From Chara braunii (taxonomy: Eukaryota; Streptophyta; Charophyceae; Charales; Characeae): DNA of 36,766 bases. Under the pieces are notes generated by a model, which was not told the origin of the DNA, made no database searches, and worked only from the letters and a program-made list of their open reading frames with translations. Location of the stretch: the NCBI GenBank assembly GCA_003427395.1, contig BFEA01000047.1:1749446-1786211 (forward strand). The letters are read 5' to 3'. Positions 1-10,079 of the stretch are shown here, piece after piece. Positions within the stretch are counted from its first letter, which is position 1, and the number at the start of each line of letters is the position of its first letter. Both the position numbers and the translations under genes were made by a program.

Positions 1-356
1 TCAAGCAGTCATTAAAAAGAGCCCTGATTGGCCCCTTGCTCTCTGCCAAAAGAAAACTAACGTTCCCTCTTTGGCGGCTTCCCCGCTCTTCTGATTGCGC
101 GGAGGAGAGCTGATCCGAAGGGACCGGAGAGAGGATTGAACATTCCTGCGTGACACGACCGAGATTACTGTGAAAATTTTGCGAAGGAAAAAATCTTAAA
201 ATGGCCTGTGGTTAAGGACTAAGAGTGATCTTGCTAAAAGGGATAACCCTGCTGGTCGCTGAGGACCTCGGAAGCGGGCGCGGCGAAGTGACAGGGGCCG
301 TAGCCCATGGCTTCAGCGAACGGTAGGTAGCCCCTCCCCGGGTTTCCTCACACCGT
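1..356 (+). pseudogene. Decayed upstream gag-like sequence of element A
   Basis: No long reading frame is open here, but short codon-like stretches appear in all three frames: KWPVVKD in frame 1 near 200-220, DLAKRDNPAGR in frame 2 near 227-259, and a run in frame 3 from about 222 that leads into the ORF at 357 after one TAG at 324-326. This pattern fits a gag N-terminal or middle region broken by small indels and stops. The true frame cannot be decided by eye. Confidence 0.35.
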
Positions 357-827
357 ATGGAAGTTAAGGAAGCGGAATGGGAGAAGAAGCTCCAGGACAT
401 GGCGGCGATGGTGGAGAGGCTCTCGGCCACTAAGGTGGTCGACTGGACGGAGCAAAGCCGGTATGGTATCCAGGGGGAGGAGGTACAGGGGCTCTTTGGC
501 CGGGAAGGGGCGACAGAGCCACCTCGGCAAGAAGGTACGGGGAAGGTATTTTTGGACCCAATAGAGGCGGCAGCACGGAGGGAGGCCGAGGAGGGGAGGT
601 TCAGCTTCAGGACGCCCATGGAGTTGGCCTCGCAACAGGCCACCCCTATGACGATTGAGATCCCTGAGGGAGAGCCGGCGCATGGGACCCCAACCTCCAA
701 TGGAGGAAGAGGGCCCCACAGAGGAGTCCCCTACGATCCTTTTGGAGGTGCAGGAGGGTGCCCTTACGGGAGCAGCAGCATCCACGGAGCCGGAGGCAAT
801 GGGGGGAGAGGCGTCTCAACTGGATAA
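357..827 (+). pseudogene. gag remnant of element A, coiled-coil part (frame 3)
   Basis: A 156-residue reading frame whose N-terminus is rich in E, K, W and M (EVKEAEWEKKLQDMAAMVERL), which reads like a short coiled coil. It then continues acidic and proline-rich. The credible part ends near 660-690, where coding character passes to frame 1 (the ORF at 655-1473), so a small indel there probably splits one original gag frame. After about 690 this frame becomes glycine-rich and is probably out of frame. It lies directly upstream of the zinc-knuckle segment. No protein family is recognised with certainty; the retrotransposon gag call rests on what follows. Confidence 0.5.
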
Positions 828-1473
828 GATAGTGGCAACTATGGAGCTGGACATGCCGTCAGGAGAGCCTCAGAGACAGAAGACCTCAGAGCGTGTACCA
901 GAGATAGGGGAGCTGAGGACGCAGTTAGGCTCTTGGGCTACTGGAGCTGACTCAAGAGAGCACATCTCAGAGCAGCAGCATGAAGTTATGAGTGAGTCAG
1001 CGACTGCCGTGACTCCCCAGCCTTCCGACCTGCATAGGGACGAGGGGGCGACTACGAGGGGAGGAGTCCGCGAGGGTAGGCCACTAAGATTGGACACTCC
1101 AGCACACCGACCCGAGGGAGGTGAGGCGTTAGTAGGGCCGAGTACCCAGAGGACGGAGGCAGGGCCGACAGAGTCATGGAATATGCCCCAGAGCCATAAG
1201 ATGAGCAGGGAAACTAGCGAGACGCCGCCGTTGCCTGGGTCCCAGAAGAAGACGAGAAGGTGTCGAGGGAGATCAGACGATCAGTGCTTCTTCTGCAAGG
1301 ACGGTGTACATAGAGCTCTTGAATGCCCGAAGTTCCTTAAGGACAAGGCGGCTGGGAGAGTAACAGAGAGTGGTGGGAGAATGTACGACAAGCAGGGGCA
1401 TGTGGTAGAGCGGGCTCCAGATGGGGGTAGGGCACAATTATATAGACAGAACCAGGAGGCTATAAGTGAGTAG
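655..1473 (+). CDS. Gag C-terminal segment with CCHC zinc knuckle (element A)
   Basis: A 272-residue open frame. Most of it is polar and low in hydrophobic residues, typical of the variable middle of plant gag-like proteins. Near the C-terminus, after a basic stretch (KKTRRCRGR), sits a classical C-x2-C-x4-H-x4-C zinc knuckle, CFFCKDGVHRALEC, encoded at 1285-1326. Such knuckles bind the element's RNA in the nucleocapsid part of Gag. The tail (RMYDKQGHVVERAPDGGRAQ) is hydrophilic and ends in TAG with no pol continuation in any frame. The first Met is probably not the real start, because the frame at 357-690 reads into it through a frameshift. It could also be the gag half of an autonomous element that lost pol, but element B shows the same layout. 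Confidence 0.65.
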   Translation: MRSLRESRRMGPQPPMEEEGPTEESPTILLEVQEGALTGAAASTEPEAMGGEASQLDKIVATMELDMPSGEPQRQKTSERVPEIGELRTQLGSWATGADSREHISEQQHEVMSESATAVTPQPSDLHRDEGATTRGGVREGRPLRLDTPAHRPEGGEALVGPSTQRTEAGPTESWNMPQSHKMSRETSETPPLPGSQKKTRRCRGRSDDQCFFCKDGVHRALECPKFLKDKAAGRVTESGGRMYDKQGHVVERAPDGGRAQLYRQNQEAISE

Positions 1474-2154
1474 GGACTGGTCCGTCTATATGACAATAGG
1501 ATTAAAGCTCCTCTGTACGCAGAGGCCGTGATAGGGGTGTACATACTCTGAGTTAGTCGGGCGAGTCCCGTCTAGTTGTATATACATAGGTGGCGGTGTG
1601 TGATCGGCTTGAGCTTTATGTGTGATACGATCTAGGGGATGAGACTTAGCTGTATGATATCTACGACATACGTGACTTGCATTTTCAGTTGTGTGATTCA
1701 GATACTCTTACTTCTATCTTTGAGTAGGTTCTGAGAATCCATGACACTTGGGACGTGAGTTTATCCTGCGGAGTGAGACAGTGGAGTGAGTATTTGAGCG
1801 TTTTCAGGGCAGGCATTTTGTTCCCAAATACATCCTACGAGTTGTGTGTTGAGGGTTTGAGTTGAGTGTCGTATTGAAACTTGAGGGAGATATTATGCTC
1901 CCGAGTATATCTTTGATTCCTGACTCTGTGGGACTTGTTCTTGTGACGATCACGATCACTCTCACACGCGTGGCTTTATCCCAATGAATGAGGGCTTTGT
2001 GTAAGAGATGTGTGGGATACATCTCATGTATGTGTATTGTGTGATTGTGATTGTCGTCTATTCGTCAGTATACTCGTGCGGCCTGCCCATGGGCGGGCGG
2101 AACGGCCGGGTATAAGAAGAGGCAGCGCGGTCATTTTTGTGACAGATGTATGAG

Positions 2155-2356
2155 GACCCTGAGGGGTCTTGCGAGCCTATAAGGCTCGGATGCTTACCAT
2201 GCCGAATGTTTGTGGCTGAGCTGTAAAAGGGGACCCATAAGTTGGCCCCTCAGTTTGAGTTGTTTTGCGTTTAAGTTGGGGAGACGGCCCATAAAAAGGC
2301 CCCTCAGTTGAGTTGTTTTATAATTGAGACCCCCTCGCATTATGGAAGGTGGGGGT
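2155..2356 (+). repeat. Hairpin cluster in element A 3' internal region
   Basis: Visible stems are GACCC/GGGTC (2155-2159, 2164-2168), CGAGCC/GGCTCG with loop TATAA (2172-2177, 2183-2188), AGGGG/CCCCT around CCCATAAGTTGG (2228-2232, 2246-2250), and ACCCCC/GGGGGT (2329-2334, 2351-2356). A related GGCC-CATAAAAA-GGCC unit lies near 2286-2301. The third hairpin has the same loop style as the LTR array at 7518-8341. Confidence 0.6.
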
Positions 2357-2374
2357 GTTGTTTATTGACAGCAG

Positions 2375-2532
2375 TGTAACCCTGGTCACGTGATAGTCCA
2401 TCCTGTAAAGAGAGGGGTGGCTGGGAGACCTGTTGAGAGAGACCCCCTTCATGGGAAAAATGGGTGATAGATTTAAGGACATGGTAAGCAATGTTTGAAT
2501 GATAAAGTCTGACGAGAGGAACCAGGGTTACA
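2375..2532. repeat. Perfect 12-bp inverted repeat
   Basis: TGTAACCCTGGT at 2375-2386 is exactly complementary to ACCAGGGTTACA at 2521-2532. The arms enclose 134 nt and could close a folded RNA domain in the 3' untranslated internal region of element A. Confidence 0.6.
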
Positions 2533-3574
2533 AGTTGGAATCATTGGTGGAACTGAGAAGGTCGCAAGTCAGTGCATAAANATGTCGTGGGATGTGTGGT
2601 CTGNTGTNTCTGATCAAGTCAGTANGNCACGGCCTCGTGTNAGCCTAGCGGTGAAATTGGTTNTGATTGTGAGAAGGGGCCGTGCCCTCTATGTTGTCCC
2701 ATAGGGGGCTGGTAAATACCCTTAANAGTAGGANAGACCCCTGCGTAGTCCCGNNGNGGGCCTGNGGTCTGTTTTGCGACGCANCGTCTANACACCTGTG
2801 CTAATCCTAAGGCATAATGAGGAATACCAANCTAGACGGTAAAGGCTAGCACCCCTAGGGCGCAACCCCTATCGGATGGCTGCAAGCCAGCACAACCTGG
2901 CGGCGGGCCCACGTCTACCAGCAGAGTGAAAGTTTAAGAGGTTATGCACGCCCCAAGGAAATTACTCTGGTGGAATGGCGGGGGATACGGTCGAGTCGTT
3001 TGGGCGCCCTAATTGAATGCCTATCAGGAGAAAACCTATCGTTGCATAACTAACGAAGGGACTGCCGCTAAGATAACAATGAGGTAGGCCGTAGATCTGG
3101 CTCGATCAACCAGACTATGGTGGGCAAGGATGGAGACCTAGCATTTCTGTACTAGACTGCAGAAAGAGCTGAGAGGGGATTTACATACATATATATGTTT
3201 GATTGTGAGGATTTTCTCGAGGGGGGCGAGAGTGCCTCGTGAGGTCTCGCCTAAGGCCCGCGTCCCCGTAGGACTCTGCTTACGAGAGAGAGTCTAACTG
3301 GGACACCCAACGAAAAGTCGACGTTTGTCTAGGACGAAGGGGAGAGGACGGTTTGAGGTGACCCTTGGAACTTATGCTGCAGTATTGATGCGTAATACGC
3401 TTGCGTCCTAGTGTCAGGACAATAGAAACCCAGGTTGAAACCGTAGCAGCATATAGTTATGTCGGCGTGGAGTGTTGGATGCCTCAACCCTGAGTCTGTC
3501 GGCTAATCGAAATTGGTTCAGCTCTCGTCAGCATTTGAAATGTGAATGAGTTTGTAGCTTTCTGATTTGGCGTA

Positions 3575-3609
3575 GCGACGGGGACGTCGTTTAATATAGT
3601 CCGGTAGGT
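3575..3609 (+). promoter_or_regulatory. Conserved pre-LTR block (polypurine-tract position)
   Basis: This stretch begins GCGACGGGGACGTCGTTTAA and runs to the LTR start. Element B has the same block before its 3' LTR (minus strand, 13084-13049), with only scattered substitutions. It occupies the place where plus-strand priming starts in LTR elements, but it is not a classical polypurine tract. B's version has purine runs (AGGG, AGGAAGA) next to the LTR; A's version has decayed. Confidence 0.55.
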
Positions 3610-3620
3610 TGTCGGCGTGA

Positions 3621-3638
3621 ATACCCTTACAAGGGTAT
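3621..3638. repeat. LTR-terminal palindrome (element A copy)
   Basis: ATACCCTT (3621-3628) and AAGGGTAT (3631-3638) flank AC, 11 bp inside the LTR start. The element B LTR has the same feature with 12-bp arms (24860-24885). Confidence 0.7.
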
Positions 3639-3730
3639 CCGCCCTGGTTTTTGCAAATGACAGGAAAATGGGTTTGGTTGAAATAAGTCGTTTGGGGCAC
3701 GACCTCGTCCGGGATCCGTCCCGACCAAGT

Positions 3731-3857
3731 TAGGGGGTATGTGGGCGCACAGTTTTAAGGCGCGCGTGTGATTCCATGGTACCGTAGGGGGTATGTGGGC
3801 GCACAGTTTTAAGGCGTCCTTCCACTTAGGGGGTATGTGGGCGCACAATTTTAAGGC
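3731..3857 (+). repeat. Three copies of a 31-bp core repeat
   Basis: Cores lie at 3731-3761, 3785-3815 and 3827-3857. Each begins TAGGGGGTATGTGGGCGCAC and the copies are nearly identical. Spacers of 23 and 11 bp are unrelated in sequence. The matching part of the B LTR does not show the triplication, so it arose in this copy or its sublineage. Confidence 0.8.
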
Positions 3858-4608
3858 ACAAGTAGGTCGGCGCGGGTGCCTGGTGTTGGCACGCCGACCG
3901 CGGGTAGGAAAGGAAGGCCTAGGATGTTTTTCCAGGCCTAGGCACGACGCGGCACCACTTCATATGGAAGTTCGCGCTCCATGGTACCAGGCTTGGGCAT
4001 AGCCCTATAGGTTACGACAACGGACTGTTACTAGGGAGGTTCAGGGATCGAGGTCGAGCGAGCGACGACGTGGGGATCAGAGTGGCACGAATGGACCAAG
4101 GGGTTGAGGGTCTGACGGGGCTATCCCCCTCGGTTTTGCCGTCAGCGGCGTCCGGTTGGCGGTGACGTTTTCTAGGAAAATTCTTTTTAGCGTTGTATTT
4201 TTAATTAATTTCTGCTATGCTCCAACGTGCCGATTGACCCGGGCACGGCACCGACTTTTAAGGGCCGTCGGCGGGAGCACCAGTCAAGGACTTGGTCTCG
4301 CGCCTCTTTTGACGGTTCGATCGGGTTCTGGCATGTTTGGGATGCTGGCAAAATTCCTCTATCCCACCCATCTTGGAATACGGGTTAAGGAGTTCAACGT
4401 GCATGCGAGCCGGTGGGTGATTAGCCTACGAGGCGGGAGAAAAACGAGTGGCGGGGCCCCTTTTGTGGGTACGTCAGCCGCAGCTCAGGATCTGTGTGTG
4501 GGAGGTTTGAGTGTGAGCATGCCCGCTGGACTTCCCTCCGTTGCAGGCTCCAAAGTTCTCATTTGAATATTTGCTACCACCGCAAAGGGGTCAACGCCGA
4601 GGCCGTCT

Positions 4609-4630
4609 CACCCAGGCCCGCACCTGGGTG
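4609..4630. repeat. 8-bp perfect hairpin in LTR
   Basis: CACCCAGG (4609-4616) and CCTGGGTG (4623-4630) are exactly complementary around a 6-nt loop. The equivalent part of B's LTRs has a different hairpin (CAGCAG/CTGCTG near 12393-12413 and 24214-24234). Confidence 0.5.
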
Positions 4631-7517
4631 CATAGCAGGCCCGTGCCCTCGGCCCCGCTGCTTGCCATTAGGAGCCGGGCTAAGGTTTGCCTGTTGACAG
4701 GCTGAAGGGGCAGAGAGGCTGGCGGGGCGACGCGACGTTAGCAGCAGCGGGATAGGGCAGTGTAGGAAAGGGCTGAACCCGGACGCAAACACGCGCCGGG
4801 TGTGTCCGGGAATGAAGAAAGGGCGGAACGACGGGGGCTGGGGCAACCGCAGGTGCGGCAGGTAGCGAACGACGGGGGCAAAAGGGGCACTAAGGCGGAG
4901 GCCACAACGATACTGTTGTGGTGGTCGTCGGGCTGGGAGGTAGAGGTGATAGACTCACCGGGCCGTCCAGTAGCTGGTTCCCGTCGAAGTTTCCTCAGGG
5001 TAGCGAAGCTTCCGGACAGCTCCCTCGTTCTGGAGAAATCGGTTGCTACCGGGCACAGTATCAGCCATGAAGAAGAGGGTAAACTTGGACGGCGCGGTCG
5101 TCCGGGTGCATTCGAAGAGGTGGCGGAGAGAAAGGGTCGGGCGCTGTACAGTCGACCGCTGTGGGAGAACAGCGCTGGTCGGGGAGGCAGCTGGTGACGA
5201 GCGCCTGGCGTAGGGAGGGGAGGTGGAGCGAGAAGACGGGAAGCGGGACGCAGCAACGAAGGGCGAAGGAAGGGGGTGAACTTGGCCGGATAGCACGCCA
5301 GGTGCATTCACTACGAGAAAGGAGATGGCGGGGGCAGGAGGCGGGCGCAGTGGAGAACGCCCCATACTCTCGATCCTGGATGGGAACTCGAGGGGAAAGG
5401 AGTGATCCCAGGGTTCTTGCCCCGGCCAAAGTGAATGGAAGGGTTAGTTCTAGAAGATACTCAGTAGGATAGGTATTAGTAGGGAAAGGGGGTGCGACGA
5501 ACCATGGCGGGAGGAGTGACGATGGGGGAAGAAGAAGCAGATTCCTACCCGATCCGTGACAAAATCGGGAGGACTGAGTGTTGAGGTAGGAGTTTTTTTT
5601 TATGGGGCGAGTTCGATGACATGGTTAGTTCAGGGGGAGAGTTAGTAGAAAAGAGGTTAGCATGAAACATGACCGCGCCGGTTATGGAGGAGGCGAAGAC
5701 GACAGGAGGGAAACGGGTTCTCGCTCGTTGATGAACGAATTCGGGCGGGGGAAAACAGTCGACAAGGGTTTTTGGGGTGGGCGACCCCGAATCCAAAGTC
5801 AGATTGGGGATAGAGTCAGTCTAGAGGAAGATTTAAACGACAATGAATCCTTCCTCAGTTTAGTGCAAGATTCTGTCTTTTTCCCCTTTCTTTTTCTCTC
5901 TCTTTACACACTGTAGCGACTTACCCGTGGGCAGTCGGAGTCCTCCCTCCGAAGTATGTGCCTGTCGCGGTGTTCTCCCCCCCCCCATGACCTTGAGTGA
6001 ACCTGGTCGTACCGGAGGCAGACCCTTACAAAGATGTGGTAGCGAGGTTACAGGACGAACGACGAGGCGGGCGAATGAAAGNTAGGAGTTGAAGAGAAGG
6101 GAAGCGAATGAGTGGGGGCAAACGTGTTGCGCAGACGTGCCAAGAGTATGCAGCGAGGAGTGGGGCATTTCACCGGAGTAGCGAGGGAGTGGGCAACGGA
6201 CCGAGAATCCGTTGGCAAACAGATACTACTCACCTCGCGGGTTGGAGTACCGGCGGACGAGCTGCGGAACGGCTAAGTTAGCTGTTAACTGGTGGGCTAC
6301 CCCTCCGACTGACAGTAGTGGCGTGAGGCCAGCAGTCGGAGAACAGATAGATTGCAATGTGAATAGTTCGCAGCAAAGCCAGCAAGTGGGCTGCTGTAGC
6401 GGGCCGAGCCTGTACGAATAGGGAATGCAGGTATGCGCGGGGGGGCTTCGGGGAGCAGCCTGCGTTAAAGAGAGGGTGAAGAGGGAATCGTGGGGAGGAA
6501 AATAGGTGTCTCGTTATAGTGGCAATCAGCCAGTTCGGCAGCAGGCGACGCAGGCAGACTACGGGGCCGGTGGGTTGTACCTTTTGCATGAGTGTGTACT
6601 ACAAGTCGCTGTTGGTTAAAAGTGATCAGTGTGAGTTGGGGTTGGCTGCTGCACCTGGCCGCTGACCGTAGCATACTACGACTGGTTGCTGCAGACAGAC
6701 GCTACTGGTTATCGACTGAGCACGGGTGCCATTTTTGTTGACTGTGGATGAGCTGCAGCTAAACTGCTGACAAGCTGCTGCACCCGCTGTCTGTTGTTGA
6801 TTGTTGCGTATAACTGCATATCACCGCGGCTGGTTGTTGACCATTGCGGCCTGCAGTGCAGTGGCGTTTGAACCCAGAAGAGGGACTGAGTCGGGAAAGA
6901 GAGAGTGGATGTTGCGAATTGAGGGGTCGGTTAAGAGATCGACATCGACAGTTGACCTCGAAGGTTTGACCAAGTTGCTGAAAGTTGGCCGCCATTGCGG
7001 GGCCCTCAGGCGCATCAAGGAATCAAGGCCCTCTCTGCGAGTCTGAGAGCACCCTCCTTGTATCTGAGAGACTGAAGCTTTCTACCTCTGCCTTCCTAAC
7101 TCTAAGTCTAGTCCACTGGTTCTGAGAGGAAGGAGGCAGGCGGGATTGCAACCCGTAATCCGCGCGAAGGCCTCTGTGGGAGGTTCGTCCCACCGATTGT
7201 GGGAGCTCTCCCGGAGCCTAGGCGAGGCTCTGGAGGCAGGGAATTGAGAGGTAACCATTTGCTTTCCCTCTATATACCCTGGTATAACCCATATCTATAC
7301 TTCTTTCTATGTTTGAATGATTGTACTGCATGCATCCTGTACTCTGACTTTGGTTTGACTTTCAGGATCTGAATTCAGATTAAGTAAAGGAATGCGTGTG
7401 CCAGGGCAGTTTCAATTTTGTTGATCGTATGAAGGCAGATTGTGCGCAATAGGGGAATTGCATCGGGGGAAGGGTGGGTGAAAGGTGGTCTTGCCTGAGG
7501 CCGACAGGGTCCTATGG

Positions 7518-8341
7518 GGTCAAACCAGTTCCGTAACATTGGACGGCCTGACCGCTGTGTTTACTTTTGAGTTTGCATGGAAAGTCAGACCGGTTCCATA
7601 AGATTGGACGGTCTGATTGCTCTGAATTGTAAGGGTTTCACTGTGACTGACTTTTCAGGGGCCGAACCTGTACCATAAGATTGGAGGGTTTGGTTATCGT
7701 GTTTGATTGGGGTCTGTCCTGTTTCTTTTGTTTCTGATCGAGGAGGTCTGAGCAAGTCCATAAGATTGGACGGCTCAGCCCCCTTCTTGTTTTATTCTGA
7801 GGGGGTAATTCTTGCTGAGGGCAGGGCATGTCCATAAGATTGGACGGCCTTGGACTCATGCCGCACACAGTGGATCAGAGAGAAACGAACCTGGCAGAGG
7901 ACCAGACCAGTTCCATAAGATTGGACGGTCTGACCCAATGCCTCGCACATGCTGGAACCCAAAAGGTTAAATTTTGGCTATAGTTTATATTATGCTATCT
8001 ATGAACAGGCTAGTCAGGCATGGGTTCCATAAGATTGGACGGCCTGGCTATAACTTATCATGAAATGAAGAGAGTATAACTAAGAGTATAATTGAAAGCA
8101 ACCCTGGGTAGGCTAGGCCTTGTTCTAAGATGAACGGCTCAGTCCTATGCCCAACTTTTGAACACAAAGCTCAGAGAGGTATATATAATTTGGAGATTCA
8201 ACAGTCCAGGGCGACTGAGCCTTGTTCTAAGATGAACGGCTTAATCATATGCCCAAAAGGAAGAGAGAAGTAGTTGTGCAACCTGTTCGTGTATGCTCAA
8301 TGACTGGGTCAGGCAGGTTCCATAAGATTGGACGACCTGAC
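7518..8341 (+). repeat. Array of 10 stem-loops with fixed loop and covarying stems
   Basis: Units begin near 7518, 7585, 7662, 7748, 7823, 7903, 8011, 8108, 8213 and 8308, spaced about 67-108 bp. Each has a loop containing CCATAAGATTGGACG or its shorter form TTCTAAGATGAAC, flanked by arms that pair but differ between units. Examples are GGTCA/TGACC, TCAGACC/GGTCTGA, CTGAGC/GCTCAG, CAGACC/GGTCTG, TAGTCAGGC/GCCTGGCTA (one G-T pair) and GTCAGG/CCTGAC. Inside the loop TCCA/TGGA or GTTC/GAAC also pair. Sequence between units is unrelated. B's LTR carries the matching array on the minus strand at 20600-21316. Confidence 0.85.
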
Positions 8342-8589
8342 TTTATGTCCTATGTAAGCTGGGTATAAAGGAATAAAGCATCGAGACGGTACGAGCTATT
8401 GTTTGCAAAGTTTGACTTGGGGTGGCGAGAGTACTTACCCTTGTGGTTTGGCCTGCATGAAACTGAGTGAGGCTACCACTTGGTTTAAGTGTCAAGTTGA
8501 TAGGTAGTTGCTTTAGAGGCTCGCCTCTTGCTAGAGCGATAGGAGTTAGGTCAATTCCTGCATTTTCTGAGTTGATGTTTTTTTACTTA

Positions 8590-8950
8590 GATCGATTCTT
8601 GCATTTTCAAGGATCCTTTGCTATACTTAACTTTGTATAAATCATGGCAAGCTACTTTCTTTACGGAAAGCGCTGCAGAAATTTCTGCAAATCCAAAAAG
8701 TTAGTAAAATTTTGGCTTTTCAAAGTTCAGCTTGTCTAAAGTTCATATGCGACTTAGTAAAAATATGGAAAGTCTCCTTTTATAAAGGGAGTGTTGCCCA
8801 AACTTTTGCTAAATCGGAAAGTTAGACAAAATTGGAGTTTTGAAAGTCAAAGACTATCTCTGGTTTCATATTCAGGCTGACATAAATTATGAAAAGACAT
8901 TTTTCCTACGAGAAGCGCTGCCGAAATTTTTTTGATTTAGAGGAGTTAGA
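8590..8950 (+). repeat. Tandem repeat, about 122-bp period, 3 units (element A LTR)
   Basis: The phrase GCGCTGC-x-GAAATTT followed by AGTTAG recurs with AGTTAG-type ends near 8704, 8825 and 8948. Each unit has a short hairpin such as CTTTC/GAAAG (8655-8670) and CTCCTTT/AAAGGGAG (8774-8791). Element B's LTR has five units with the same period (19697-20300). Confidence 0.75.
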
Positions 8951-9196
8951 TTATATTTTGACAGGTGGCGATTCTGGCGATCCACCCTGAATAGGGGAGA
9001 TCCTGTCGTTAGTCTACCTTTGCTTGGGCACTAGCTTAGGGGTAGACTTTGATTTAGTTGGTAGGTGGTAGCTTGGGTGAAAATGTGTTATGGAGGGTCA
9101 TCCCCCATATGCTGATGATTTAGCTCGGGCATTGACCTGTCTTATGGTACAGGCCTTTCTTGGACATTCAAGCTTGATCCTGCAAGAATCATCATC

Positions 9197-9213
9197 TGTT
9201 ATCACTGATAACA
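9197..9213. repeat. Conserved 17-bp palindrome
   Basis: TGTTATCA-C-TGATAACA is a perfect inverted repeat with a single central base. The same 8-bp arms with central G occur in B's LTR at 19410-19426, although the surroundings are clearly diverged. It could be a site for a dimeric DNA-binding protein or a hairpin in RNA. Confidence 0.65.
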
Positions 9214-9605
9214 TATCGGTTACCGATTCGTTGGCTCACGACTCAATTCCTACTCGCTCCCCATACTCAACCTAAAAGGCTTTAGCCCTGGTGATCTTTT
9301 TGTTTGTTAAGGGTTTCACCCGGACTTTTATTGAATGGCTATTTAACAAAGGTACTGAGTATTTAATTGGGGTTGGTTGGCTGGAGATTGGGGTTTGCAA
9401 GACTAAAGCGAGCGGTATGAGTATAGGAACTGGTTATAATTGACTCCGCATAGTGGGTGGACTCTTGTCTGACTTTTGATGTGATTGCAGGTATGTTCAA
9501 AGACTTGGGGTTTTGATTGGGCTGCCCTGCGATCGCATATATATGTATGGCAAGGAGGAGACTCACTATGACTGTGAAAAGTGATCGTCACATAATTATC
9601 CCCCT

Positions 9606-9610
<5 letters not shown>

Positions 9611-9678
<68 letters not shown>
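9611..9678. repeat. AT dinucleotide microsatellite
   Basis: Thirty-four AT units in a row, absent from the matching part of element B's LTR, so it expanded in this copy. Confidence 0.95.
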
Positions 9679-9682
<4 letters not shown>

Positions 9683-10079
9683 CAGTGCATGTGTACCTAC
9701 GTGTGGAGCTCTCGTGGCTTGAAGTGCCCATGTACTAAGGGTCAGTCGAAGGTTGGGGTGAATAGAACGGGGGGGAGGGGATATCCCTCGCCAATTTTTT
9801 GTTTCTTTTTCTTGTTGCGATTTATCTTGGTGGAACGATAAAGTTCCGGGCGGAAGGGTCAGCGTGTTGCTGGTGATGCGCCAGACAACTCACCACTGCT
9901 CCAAACTCCCTTCTGCCCTAGGGGCCGTCTTGCCCCGCACCCGTTGGGACACCTCAGGGTGCAGAAGACGGAAAGACCCTCAGGCCGGTTTTGCGCGCGC
10001 TAAAGGATTACCCCCATTCGCTCGCGCTTCAGCCAATGCCTGAGCGTCGAAAGGGAACCCCTTGGCTCATAGTAGGCCA

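Larger units (their letters stand above)
1474..3609 (+). other. Untranslated 3' internal region of element A
   Basis: About 2.1 kb between gag and the LTR with no credible ORF. It contains a run of short hairpins (2155-2356), a perfect 12-bp inverted repeat (2375-2386 with 2521-2532), a cluster of single Ns (about 2581-2831) and a block just before the LTR (3575-3609) shared with element B. The equivalent region of B (13049-15166) has almost the same length. Confidence 0.6.

Noticed and set aside
2581-3500. Possible rRNA or other structured RNA gene
   Set aside because: The text resembles rRNA in base composition only; no recognisable conserved rRNA segment was found.
4738-5365. Overlapping ORFs of 103-189 residues on both strands
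   Set aside because: GC-rich LTR sequence with few stops by composition; no family motif, and the equivalent part of B's LTR does not keep the frames.
7518-8341. CRISPR array
   Set aside because: Spacing is irregular, the repeats differ in their arms, and the setting is a eukaryotic retrotransposon.
9517-9841. ORFs with long Ile-Tyr runs
   Set aside because: They are translations of the AT microsatellite.
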